Source of the DNA: Fen731 sp964354265
GTDB lineage: Bacteria; Actinomycetota; Humimicrobiia; Humimicrobiales; Humimicrobiaceae
Length of the DNA: 15,273 nt
Assembly (NCBI GenBank): GCA_964354265.1
Contig: CAYGYY010000049.1
Coordinates: 1-15,273, forward strand
Direction: 5' to 3'
Shown in pieces: positions 1-6,974 of the stretch (within the stretch, counting starts at the first letter, position 1; every line of letters starts with the position of its first letter). The translations under genes were made by a program, and so were the position numbers. The notes under the pieces are model-generated. The model made no database searches. It was not told the origin of the DNA and saw only the letters and a program-made list of their open reading frames with translations.

Positions 1-2
1 AT

Positions 3-1388
3 TTAAACCTGGGTTCCTCCCACTGTAATACTGCTTATTAGTATTGTTGGCTGACCAACTTCATTTGCAATCGATTGCCCTGCTTTTCCGCAGAAACCGG
101 AAGCAAAATCGAGGTCATTGCCTATCGCATCTATTTTTTTTAATATTTCCGGTCCGTTTCCTATAAGAGTAGCCCCCTTTATAGGTTCTGAAACAACCCC
201 ATTTTCAATCAGGTAACCTTCGCTGATACCGAAAACAAAATCCCCTGTTGCAGGATCTACCTGGCCACCTGCAAATTCTTTTGCAAAAATTCCCTTTTTT
301 ACCGACTTTATTATGTTTTCCCGGGTATCGCTTCCTTTTTCAATATAAGTATTTGACATCCTGGGAACCGGTATATCCCTGTAAGATTGCCTCCTCCCAT
401 TGCCAGTCTGTACCATATTCAACTTTAAAGATGATCTATAGTCAAAAAGATATCCTTTTAAAATTCCCTGTTCTATTAGAATGTTTTTTTCCGAAGGAAA
501 ACCTTCCCCGTCAAAAGCATAGGAGCCCCAGTGAAAAGGCATAGTTGAATCATCAATTGCAGTAACAATAGGGCTGGCTATCTTCTGGCCTATTTTATCT
601 TTATAAACAGATGCATCCTTAATTATTGCATCCGCTTCAAGTCCGTGCCCGCATGCTTCATGGAAAATAACACCTCCAAAAGCATTTCCGATAACCGCAG
701 GAAGACTCCCTGCAGGAGCATTTATTGCATCAAGCATTATAAAAGCCATTCTTGAAGCTTCAATTGCGATATCCTGCGGTTTTTTTTCAAGAAAAACCTC
801 GAATCCTTTTGTTTTTGCTATCGATTTATAACCAGTCCTGATTTCATTTCCCCTCCTGGCAACAACATTTACTGAAGCAAAAACTTTTACAATACAATCA
901 TTTGCAAAGAATCCTTCGGAGTTTGCAATAAAAATTTCTTCTTCAAGATCGGAAAGAGTTGCAGTGACCTGCGTTATGCTGTCATTAAAATTCCTTGCAC
1001 TTGAATCCATCATATCAAGGATTTCTTTTTTATATAACTGGTTGACTTCAGACGGATGGCTGCTGATTTTAATATTATAGCTGCTCTTCCTTTCATTAAG
1101 GTCCAGGGCCATACCCTTTAATTGCCCGTTGACCGCTGCACTTAATACTTTGGCAGCATTTAAAAGTTTTTCCTTTTCCAGGGAGTCAACGTATGCATAA
1201 AAAGTACTGTCTCTGGAAATAAGACGCAATCCACAACCAAGTTCGAAACCGCTATTTGAATTATCTATTTTTCTATCTTCCAGTTTCAAATTGTTTATGA
1301 CCCTTTTTTGAGCAAATATCTCAGAAAACTCGCCGCCACTTTTTTTCAATATGCCAAGTACATTTTTTGCCAGTCTTTTATCAATCAT
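3..1388 (-). CDS. tldD: TldD-family metalloprotease subunit
   Basis: A 461-residue protein close to the length of E. coli TldD (about 480). The zinc-protease motif HEACGH lies at residues 243-248 inside the typical GGVIFHEACGHGLEAD block. A late GFCGK motif with Cys433 matches the position of the third metal ligand known for TldD. In characterised members TldD pairs with TldE (PmbA) as a heterodimeric cytoplasmic peptidase that trims unfolded peptides, including microcin B17 leader and CcdA. The presence of HEXXXH makes this the catalytic TldD partner and not TldE. The stop codon lies two bases from the window edge, so a tldE gene could follow on the minus strand outside the window. The ATG start gives the expected N-terminus, but the upstream sequence is A/T only, with no Shine-Dalgarno site. 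No precursor-peptide gene is visible nearby. Confidence 0.93.
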   Translation of the reverse strand: MIDKRLAKNVLGILKKSGGEFSEIFAQKRVINNLKLEDRKIDNSNSGFELGCGLRLISRDSTFYAYVDSLEKEKLLNAAKVLSAAVNGQLKGMALDLNERKSSYNIKISSHPSEVNQLYKKEILDMMDSSARNFNDSITQVTATLSDLEEEIFIANSEGFFANDCIVKVFASVNVVARRGNEIRTGYKSIAKTKGFEVFLEKKPQDIAIEASRMAFIMLDAINAPAGSLPAVIGNAFGGVIFHEACGHGLEADAIIKDASVYKDKIGQKIASPIVTAIDDSTMPFHWGSYAFDGEGFPSEKNILIEQGILKGYLFDYRSSLKLNMVQTGNGRRQSYRDIPVPRMSNTYIEKGSDTRENIIKSVKKGIFAKEFAGGQVDPATGDFVFGISEGYLIENGVVSEPIKGATLIGNGPEILKKIDAIGNDLDFASGFCGKAGQSIANEVGQPTILISSITVGGTQV

Positions 1389-1492
1389 TTTATTTATTTT
1401 AACTATTGGATAATAAAAAAATAATATTTTTAGCGATAAACTTAAAAAACCTCTGTCCTAATATATTTAAAATAAAAATCTATACAAAACAA

Positions 1493-1528
1493 AAAAATAG
1501 GAAACTCATTTAACTGCGACCTATTTTT
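1493..1528 (-). terminator. AT-rich hairpin, possible terminator of the ytxH operon
   Basis: Positions 1493-1501 (AAAAATAGG) and 1520-1528 (CCTATTTTT) are a perfect 9-bp inverted repeat around an 18-nt loop. Read on the minus strand the right arm continues into a run of seven T. It lies about 110 nt past the ytxH stop and about 105 nt before tldD. Only two G:C pairs and a long loop make it a weak candidate. The rest of the 251-bp gap (1389-1639) is extremely AT-rich and shows no gene; the 12-mer TAAAAATTATAT occurs twice (1558-1569 and 1618-1629). Confidence 0.35.
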
Positions 1529-1639
1529 AACTAAATGATAAGTTATAGTTATAATTGTAAAAATTATATTAAATTATGTTTTAAAGAGTAATTATGATTG
1601 CTTTTAATAAATAATGATAAAAATTATATCTAAAAAGCT

Positions 1640-2005
1640 TTATGATAAATAATCCTCTGTCTTCTTTGCAGCAGCTTTACTCTCTTCAACGATATCTTTT
1701 ACTTTTTTTGCAGAACTTTCCATTTTCTTTTTTCCTGTTTCCCACAGTTCTTCTCCGGCTATTTTTAACTCTTCGAATTTTTGCTTTCCAGCTTCTGTAA
1801 AATCTTTTGTCTTTTCAACAAATTCTGCAATACTTTCCCTGCTCAGCTCGACAAACTTTTCACCCTTTTCAACAAGTTCTTTCCTTGTTTCTTTACCTGA
1901 TTTAGGAGCAAACAGTATCCCAATAACTGCACCCACCGCCAAACCGGTAAAAAGAGCCAGGGTTATTGCACCTGCATAATTTTTATTACTGTTTTCAGGA
2001 CTCAT
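1640..2005 (-). CDS. YtxH domain membrane protein
   Basis: A 121-residue small protein. One glycine/alanine-rich membrane segment (about residues 12-32) is followed directly by LFAPKSGKETRKEL, the hallmark of the YtxH (general stress protein) family. The remainder (about 36-121) is a highly charged Lys/Glu amphipathic helix that probably forms a coiled coil. Topology is likely a short N-terminus, one membrane pass and a long cytoplasmic or extracellular helix; the side cannot be decided. The ATG is preceded by AAGGAGGA with a 7-nt spacer, the strongest ribosome site in this region. It lies 26 nt after the DUF948 gene and is almost surely co-transcribed with it. Family members are often stress-induced in Bacillus, but their molecular role is not established. 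Confidence 0.85.
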   Translation of the reverse strand: MSPENSNKNYAGAITLALFTGLAVGAVIGILFAPKSGKETRKELVEKGEKFVELSRESIAEFVEKTKDFTEAGKQKFEELKIAGEELWETGKKKMESSAKKVKDIVEESKAAAKKTEDYLS

Positions 2006-2031
2006 TTCTTTTCCTCCTTGTTAATATCTTT

Positions 2032-2400
2032 TTAATTGCCGGGTTTTTTATCTTTGCTGACTTTTTTTACTCCCTCTGCAACTCCTACTCCAGCGCTGAT
2101 AAGCTTTATTATTGGATTTGTAATGATGATTCTTGCAAGCCTTATGATCTTTTCAAGCTGCTCAACTATTGAACTAACGCTCTGCGTAAGTTCACTGATT
2201 GAATCGATCTCGCTGTTAAGATGCGTAACTGTGATATTTAATTTCTCAACCATCGGGACAATGCTCTGGTTGAGTTTTTCAGCAAGAAACCTTGCCCTGT
2301 TAATTAACCTGAAAAACGGGATTGCTACAATAATCCCAGCTACCGCGAAAGCTGAAATAAGCACTAATGCTATTATGCTAACTATCTCCTGCAGTGTCAT
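2032..2400 (-). CDS. DUF948-like membrane-anchored coiled-coil protein
   Basis: A 122-residue protein with an N-terminal membrane helix (about residues 7-30) followed by a long heptad-like stretch (about 34-88: AEKLNQSIVPMVEKLN and similar). It then has a short hydrophobic segment (about 90-108) and a basic tail ending KKVSKDKKPGN. This build matches DUF948 (YoxC-like) proteins, which commonly sit beside ytxH, as here. GAGGT just upstream of the ATG is the likely ribosome site, and a TATAAT lies about 30 nt upstream. It is the first gene of a two-gene unit with ytxH and is divergent from the lipoprotein gene. Function is unknown; a role as a membrane-tethered structural or stress protein is inference from its shape. 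Confidence 0.72.
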   Translation of the reverse strand: MTLQEIVSIIALVLISAFAVAGIIVAIPFFRLINRARFLAEKLNQSIVPMVEKLNITVTHLNSEIDSISELTQSVSSIVEQLEKIIRLARIIITNPIIKLISAGVGVAEGVKKVSKDKKPGN

Positions 2401-2429
2401 ATTGACCTCAAATATTTTTTGTTTTTTAT

Positions 2430-2435
2430 ATTATA
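2430..2435 (-). promoter_or_regulatory. Candidate -10 box for the DUF948-ytxH unit
   Basis: Read on the minus strand, 2435-2430 is a perfect TATAAT about 30 nt before the DUF948 start. No good -35 hexamer is found at 16-18 nt spacing (the 17-nt position reads AAAACT), so the call rests on the -10 box alone. Confidence 0.4.
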
Positions 2436-2499
2436 ACTTACCGGCCATTGCCAGTTTTTTAATTTGATCCTACTAATTATATAAATTTTATTTCTATTA

Positions 2500-2528
2500 T
2501 TCAAAAAATAATAATTCTCATCTATAAT
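2500..2528 (+). promoter_or_regulatory. Sigma-A-like promoter of the lipoprotein gene
   Basis: TTCAAA (2500-2505, 4 of 6 matches to TTGACA), a 17-nt spacer and a perfect TATAAT (2523-2528). Transcription would begin near 2535, giving a 5' leader of about 37 nt that contains the AGGAG ribosome site (2563-2567). Confidence 0.6.
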
Positions 2529-2571
2529 ATGCAGAATAATCTGAAACACTAATTAATTTTAAAGGAGAAAA

Positions 2572-3234
2572 ATGACCGGTAAAGCTAAAAAAAATATCTT
2601 TTTAAAGCCTGGAAGGCAAAAACCAGTTTTTTATTTGCTATTTATAATCTTAAGCTTATCAATACTGGTATTTTCACTGTTTACTTCTTCCGGCTGCTCG
2701 ACGGCTCTCAGCTCTGAATCATCCTCAAAGACAGATATTGAAAATCCAGCAGAAGATAATGGCGATATTTCATCTGAAGAACCGCAGGACACTGCGGCAC
2801 TTGAAGAAGAAAATGTGCCTGTAATAGACTACAGCAGCGCAACTGTCGGAGCTGATATGGTAGGCGCAATCCCCTCTTTTCTATGTACAAATATAGATAA
2901 TTATGTAAGCATAAAGATTACAAATACTTCTGATTTTCCCTGGAGGTCAGAGCGACCCGGGATTGTAAGGATAGGTTATCACTACTATGGCCAGGATGTT
3001 GATTTTGTAGACTACGACGGCACTGCAAGGTCAAATCTTCCCCATACAGTAAATCCTGGAGAAACTGTTTCAGTTCTTGTCCTTATAAATGATATAGAAA
3101 ACCCTGGAAATTATGTTATCCAGATAGATCCTGTCATAGAGGGCAATGAGAATCCTGAAAGCAATTTCTGGTTTTCCTCAAAGGGTGTAGAGATGATACA
3201 GGGTCTTGTATATTTTGGAGAATGCGCTAACTAG
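2572..3234 (+). CDS. Predicted lipoprotein with C-terminal Ig-like domain
   Basis: A 220-residue protein. Residues 1-17 are basic, 18-38 hydrophobic, followed by SSGC with Cys42 as a probable lipidation site. The lipobox is non-canonical because position -3 is Ser. Residues 43-85 are a low-complexity Ser/Glu/Asp linker. The rest (about 86-220) looks like a beta-sandwich: it has an ITNTSDFPW block with Trp124, GYHYY (135-139), Arg153-LP, a PGE turn (162-164), a G-N-Y strand and a final WFSSKG (200-205). This pattern resembles the Ig-like 'NTG..W...LGYHW..LP..V.PGE..G.Y....WF' domain found in some bacterial glycan-related proteins; the family assignment is from memory. AGGAG precedes the ATG. 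It is monocistronic and convergent with the comB-like gene. A cell-surface binding role is inference only. Confidence 0.8.
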   Translation: MTGKAKKNIFLKPGRQKPVFYLLFIILSLSILVFSLFTSSGCSTALSSESSSKTDIENPAEDNGDISSEEPQDTAALEEENVPVIDYSSATVGADMVGAIPSFLCTNIDNYVSIKITNTSDFPWRSERPGIVRIGYHYYGQDVDFVDYDGTARSNLPHTVNPGETVSVLVLINDIENPGNYVIQIDPVIEGNENPESNFWFSSKGVEMIQGLVYFGECAN

Positions 3235-3255
3235 GGATGCCTGCAAAAAAACACA

Positions 3256-4068
3256 TTATTTCAGGATAAAAATGGTATTGCCTGTTTTTAAATCATGGAC
3301 CTCTTTTTTTGAGATTTTCCTGGATTTTAAAGCCAGGTATTTATTAATCGGTTCCTTATAAAGCATTGGGGCAACTGTAAACCTGTTCATTCGGGCAATA
3401 TAAGCAATATCTTCGCCAAGCCCCACTGATCTTAAAGATCTGGCGCTGCATGATTTCTCAAGAGCATCTTCTATATCAAATTCACAAAGTGAAGCTGCAA
3501 GCACAAGTTTTGCCGCATCAGTGAATTCAAAACTGTAGGGACGGGTTAACAGGTATTTTACAGCAAGCCCTGCTGTATATGCGTCATCATAAGCTATCTT
3601 CCCTTTTTCGCCAGAGCATAAAAACAGGATATCGCATGTTGCCTCTAGAGCATTTTCTATAATACTGTCCAGGCAGGAATAAAGATTCAGGATTGAAAGA
3701 GCATAGACCTTAAGGCAATTTGCAGCCTTCAGTATTGATTGGGTGCCATTGGTTGTCATAAGTATAAATGTCCTGTCTTTCAAATCCATACTGGAAAGCT
3801 CAAGCGGTGAATTCCCAAAATCAAATCCCCTGGGCGGCAGTCCGCCTTCCTCCCCACAAAGCACGCTATCCTTAAATAGCTCCTTTAGAGTTAATGCTTC
3901 GTTTTTGCTGCCAGCTACTATGACCTTCCCCCCTCCACAACCTATAATTGTAACTATAGTGGAGGTTGCCCTAATTGTATCTATAACCGCACAGACAGAT
4001 TTTTTAAGACCGACTTCTTCAACTTTTTCAGCATCAAACCTGTTAGTAAGAATTACATGGACTTTCAA
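3256..4068 (-). CDS. ComB-like 2-phosphosulfolactate phosphatase family protein
   Basis: A 270-residue protein with the conserved ComB blocks in order: VIDTIRATSTIV (residues 28-39), CGEEGG (71-76), GFDFGNSPLE (81-90), MTTNGTQ (104-110) and a later LCSGEKG. ComB is a Mg-dependent acid phosphatase that turns 2-phosphosulfolactate into sulfolactate in coenzyme M synthesis. Many bacteria without coenzyme M carry homologues whose substrate is not known, and no other coenzyme M gene lies here. The start is TTG (4068-4066): it is the only start that keeps the conserved N-terminus, and AGGA lies 7 nt upstream. This start overlaps the end of purC by 26 bp, which suggests translational coupling. It is the last gene of the five-gene operon. 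The C-terminal part is basic and somewhat longer than I expect for the family. Confidence 0.85.
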   Translation of the reverse strand: MKVHVILTNRFDAEKVEEVGLKKSVCAVIDTIRATSTIVTIIGCGGGKVIVAGSKNEALTLKELFKDSVLCGEEGGLPPRGFDFGNSPLELSSMDLKDRTFILMTTNGTQSILKAANCLKVYALSILNLYSCLDSIIENALEATCDILFLCSGEKGKIAYDDAYTAGLAVKYLLTRPYSFEFTDAAKLVLAASLCEFDIEDALEKSCSARSLRSVGLGEDIAYIARMNRFTVAPMLYKEPINKYLALKSRKISKKEVHDLKTGNTIFILK

Positions 4069-4948
4069 ATTTTTTTCCTACCAGTCTCTCAAATGCTGTT
4101 ATATATCTTTCAGAGGTCTTTTTTATTATATCCCCTGGTAATTTGGGAGGTATGGAATCCCTGTCCCAATCAGTGCTAAGGAGATAATCCCTTACAAACT
4201 GTTTATCAAAACTGCCCTGTTGCCGTCCAGGCTCATAATCATCAAGAGGCCAGAACCTGGAGGAATCCGGAGTAAGCACTTCATCAACCAGTATCATTCC
4301 GTTGTCAGTAGAGCCGAATTCGAATTTGGTATCAGCAATTATTATGCCTTTTTGAAGTGCATATTCAGAAGCCGAGGAATAAATTTCAATACTTTTATTC
4401 TTTAAAGTCTCAACCAGCCCGCTTCCAAAATTATCCTTTGCTTCCTTTAAAGTTATCGGCATGTCATGTCCAGTTTCGGCCTTTGTAGTTGGCGTAAAAA
4501 CAGGTTCCGGCAACTTATCGCAATTCTTTAATCCGGGAGCAAGTTTTATTTCTCCGATAGAGCCGCTCTTTTTATAATCCTCCCAGCCTGAACCGGTAAT
4601 ATAGCCCCTTACAACGCATTCTATTGGATATATCTCAGCTTTTTTTACAAGAACTGCTCTCCCTTCCAGGACTCCCCTGTATTTTTTTAGCCCTTCCGGA
4701 AAACTATTAATATCAGTTTCGACCAGGTGATTATTAATTATTCCCTTTAAATAAACAAACCAGAAATTAGATATGCTGTTTAAGACTGCCCCTTTAAAGG
4801 GTATAAGAGATGGCAATATATAGTCAAAAGCTGAAATCCTGTCAGTAGTAACTATTAACAGCATGTCGTCTATTAAAAACATTTCCCTGACTTTGCCGCT
4901 TTTTATTTTATTTAATCCTGGTATTTCTACGTTACCTACAAGTTTCAT
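4043..4948 (-). CDS. purC: SAICAR synthase (phosphoribosylaminoimidazole-succinocarboxamide synthase)
   Basis: A 301-residue enzyme joining aspartate to CAIR with ATP, in de novo IMP synthesis. Both family signatures are visible: IYPIECVVRGYITGS at residues 106-120 and IIADTKFEFG at 203-212. The N-terminal GKVREMF nucleotide-binding strand (18-24) and DRISAFD (36-42) are also present. The length is that of the longer SAICAR synthase type (about 300) as opposed to the short about-240-residue form. The ATG has an excellent site, AGGAGG with a 6-nt spacer. It follows glycerate kinase by 35 nt and overlaps the downstream comB-like gene by 26 bp. No other de novo purine gene is in the window, so purC is separated here from any pur cluster, at least on this side. 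Confidence 0.96.
   Translation of the reverse strand: MKLVGNVEIPGLNKIKSGKVREMFLIDDMLLIVTTDRISAFDYILPSLIPFKGAVLNSISNFWFVYLKGIINNHLVETDINSFPEGLKKYRGVLEGRAVLVKKAEIYPIECVVRGYITGSGWEDYKKSGSIGEIKLAPGLKNCDKLPEPVFTPTTKAETGHDMPITLKEAKDNFGSGLVETLKNKSIEIYSSASEYALQKGIIIADTKFEFGSTDNGMILVDEVLTPDSSRFWPLDDYEPGRQQGSFDKQFVRDYLLSTDWDRDSIPPKLPGDIIKKTSERYITAFERLVGKKFESPCNSY
4076..4079 (-). promoter_or_regulatory. Ribosome binding site supporting the TTG start of the comB-like gene
   Basis: On the minus strand AGGA occurs 7 nt before TTG at 4068. It lies within the last codons of purC. It supports the unusual start because no ATG or GTG in the same frame would keep the conserved beginning of the protein. Confidence 0.6.
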
Positions 4949-4983
4949 TCTGTTCCTCCTGTTCTATTAAAATAAAATTTAAA

Positions 4984-6144
4984 TTAAAAAGAGCTTTTTT
5001 CCCTTTCATGAGCTGCTTTATAAAACCTGAATAGTTCTTTTGAAGCTGCATACAGGAGTTTTTTCCCGTTTTTTATTGCTTCATCAAGGCTCATATCCCT
5101 GTTGACAGTGGCAAAATTGCCATCAAATAAATCTCTTTTTTCTTTTTCAATATGGTCATATGAGATATTAACCGAACCGTTAATAGTAATTACTGCAACG
5201 CCATATTTTCTTGCAGTTATAGCAACCCCATAAGAACTTTTTCCGTAAAATGTCTGGTTATCCATTGCCCCTTCACCAGTTATAACAAGATCAGAGCCCC
5301 TGATTTTTTTTTCAAGAGAAGTCGCTTCTATCATAATCTCCGTACCAGGCTTAAGTCTTGCGCCAAGGAACGCGACCAGGCCTGCACCCAATCCTCCCGC
5401 AGCGCCAGCCCCCGGGATATAAGCTACATCCCTGCTGATTGATTTTTTTACCATTGCTGCAAAATGCATAAGCCCCCTGTCAAGTTCAGCAACCATTCCA
5501 GCATCTGCGCCTTTTTGGGGCGCATAAACAAAAGCTGCTCCCTCAGGTCCAAACAAAGGATTTTTAACATCACATGCAACGTAAAAACTGCACTGTTTTA
5601 CTGCCGGGTGTATCAATGAAATATCTATTTTGTCGATTTTAATCATCTCGCTTCCCCCCAACCCAAGGAGACTGCCGGCGCTATCAAAAAAACGTACTCC
5701 CAGCGCCTGAGCCATGCCCATTCCTGCGTCATTTGTAGCGCTACCCCCTATCCCGATTATTATCTTGATGCATCCCATATCCAGCGCTTTTTTTATAAGC
5801 TGCCCGGTCCCATATGTGGTGGTTTTCATGGGATTTCTTTTTTCTACGGGGACAAGCCACAGACCTGATGCTGAAGCCATCTCGACTACTGCCGCGTTAC
5901 CGGGTATTAATCCGAATCTTGAATCTATCATGTTACCCAGCGGGCCTTTTACTTTAATATCAATAAAATTTCCATTAAGGCTTTCAACAAGCATATCGGT
6001 GGTGCCTTCACCACCATCCGCCATAGGACTTATAACCACGTCGGATTTGTTATCCACATCCATTATTGCCTGTTTTATAGTACTGCAGACTTCCATAGCT
6101 GACATATTGCCCTTATACTTGTCACAAGCTATTACGATTTTCAT
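4984..6144 (-). CDS. Glycerate kinase, GlxK/GarK type
   Basis: A 386-residue protein of the type I glycerate kinase family (usual length about 380), which phosphorylates D-glycerate, normally to 2-phosphoglycerate. Visible motifs are the N-terminal MKIVIACDKYKG, MADGGEGT (41-48), GIGGSATNDAG (131-141), PGAGAAGGLG (244-253) and TGEGAMDNQT (289-298). The last is usually TGEGR.D.QT; here the Arg is Ala293 and the following GK.P is GKSS, so one otherwise common residue is changed in this motif. The ATG overlaps the upstream MTA phosphorylase stop as ATGA (4 bp), a strong coupling signal, with AAGGGG about 10 nt upstream. Glycerate could come from glycolate, serine or sugar-acid breakdown, but none of those genes is nearby. 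Family assignment is firm; the exact substrate and phosphorylation position are inferred. Confidence 0.92.
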   Translation of the reverse strand: MKIVIACDKYKGNMSAMEVCSTIKQAIMDVDNKSDVVISPMADGGEGTTDMLVESLNGNFIDIKVKGPLGNMIDSRFGLIPGNAAVVEMASASGLWLVPVEKRNPMKTTTYGTGQLIKKALDMGCIKIIIGIGGSATNDAGMGMAQALGVRFFDSAGSLLGLGGSEMIKIDKIDISLIHPAVKQCSFYVACDVKNPLFGPEGAAFVYAPQKGADAGMVAELDRGLMHFAAMVKKSISRDVAYIPGAGAAGGLGAGLVAFLGARLKPGTEIMIEATSLEKKIRGSDLVITGEGAMDNQTFYGKSSYGVAITARKYGVAVITINGSVNISYDHIEKEKRDLFDGNFATVNRDMSLDEAIKNGKKLLYAASKELFRFYKAAHEREKSSF

Positions 6145-6950
6145 TTTATAACTGCCCCTTCAAGTGAATGGGGACAAATGCATTTTCTCTCATATAATAT
6201 TCCGGGTATCGCTTTAAATAACAATGCCCTCAACTTTTCATTATTTTCCTGGAAAATTTTTATTACATCGCTGCTGGAAACCGGTTTTATTTCCGGATTT
6301 CCTTCAAGACCTGCATCATAATCAGTAATAAGCGAGATATTGACATAGCATATTTCCAGCTCCCTGGCTAGAGTTACCTCCGGATATTGGGTCATATTGA
6401 TGACTTCCCAACCCTGACTGGAATACCAATTGCTTTCAGCTTTTGTGGAAAACCTTGGACCCTGGATAATAACCACAGTTCCATTTTTATGGAATGGGAT
6501 TTTCAGGTCTTTTGCAGAATCTATAACGAGTTTCCTTAAATCCGGGCAATAAGGTTCAGCAGTAGAAATATGGGTAGTAACTGGTCCGTCATAAAAAGTA
6601 TCTATACGGCAATTGGTCCTGTCGACAAACTGGTCACAGAAAACAAAATCCCCGGGTTTTATGTGCGGTTGAAGGCTACCTGCTGCACAGGGAGCAAAGA
6701 TCCTCTTGACTCCCAGTTCTTTCATGGCTGCAACATTTGCCCTGTAATTTATCCTGTGTGGAGGAATACCATGTTTCTTCCCGTGTCTTGGAAGGAATGC
6801 CACCTCCCGTCCCTCCAGTTCACCGATAACGATTGTATCTGAAGGATCGCCATAAGGGGTTTTTATATTTATTTCCTTCTTGATTTTTAAGAAATTGTAA
6901 AATCCTGAACCGCCAAATACGCCTATTTCAGCTTTTCCCTTATTTCCCAT
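6141..6950 (-). CDS. mtnP: S-methyl-5'-thioadenosine phosphorylase
   Basis: A 269-residue member of the PNP/MTAP phosphorylase family. It should split methylthioadenosine with phosphate into adenine and methylthioribose-1-phosphate, recycling the by-product of polyamine synthesis and other S-adenosylmethionine reactions. Visible: phosphate-loop GGSG (13-16), RHG (55-57), INYRANV (67-73), CAAGS (88-92), GPRFSTKAE (164-172), NMTQYPE (185-191) and ITDYD (208-212). The NMT..PE and TDYD elements are the MTAP-type pattern; the paired aspartates read the 6-amino group, which argues for adenine nucleosides over inosine or guanosine types. AAGGAGA lies just before the ATG. It lies 24 nt after the adenosine-kinase-like gene. 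Later steps of methionine salvage (mtnA, mtnB and so on) are not in the window. Use of adenosine as an extra substrate is possible. Confidence 0.92.
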   Translation of the reverse strand: MGNKGKAEIGVFGGSGFYNFLKIKKEINIKTPYGDPSDTIVIGELEGREVAFLPRHGKKHGIPPHRINYRANVAAMKELGVKRIFAPCAAGSLQPHIKPGDFVFCDQFVDRTNCRIDTFYDGPVTTHISTAEPYCPDLRKLVIDSAKDLKIPFHKNGTVVIIQGPRFSTKAESNWYSSQGWEVINMTQYPEVTLARELEICYVNISLITDYDAGLEGNPEIKPVSSSDVIKIFQENNEKLRALLFKAIPGILYERKCICPHSLEGAVIK

Positions 6951-6974
6951 TTTTCTCCTTAAAATGTCTATTTT

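Noticed and set aside
2036..2467. 143-codon plus-strand frame opposite the DUF948 gene
   Set aside because: It mirrors the hydrophobic stretches of the real gene, has no ribosome site, and the minus-strand frame has a good start site, the family's build and a matching ytxH neighbour.
3235..3255. Possible terminator between the lipoprotein gene and the comB-like gene
   Set aside because: Only a four-base CCTG/CAGG pairing around an A/T-rich loop can be drawn across this short convergent gap, which is too weak to call.
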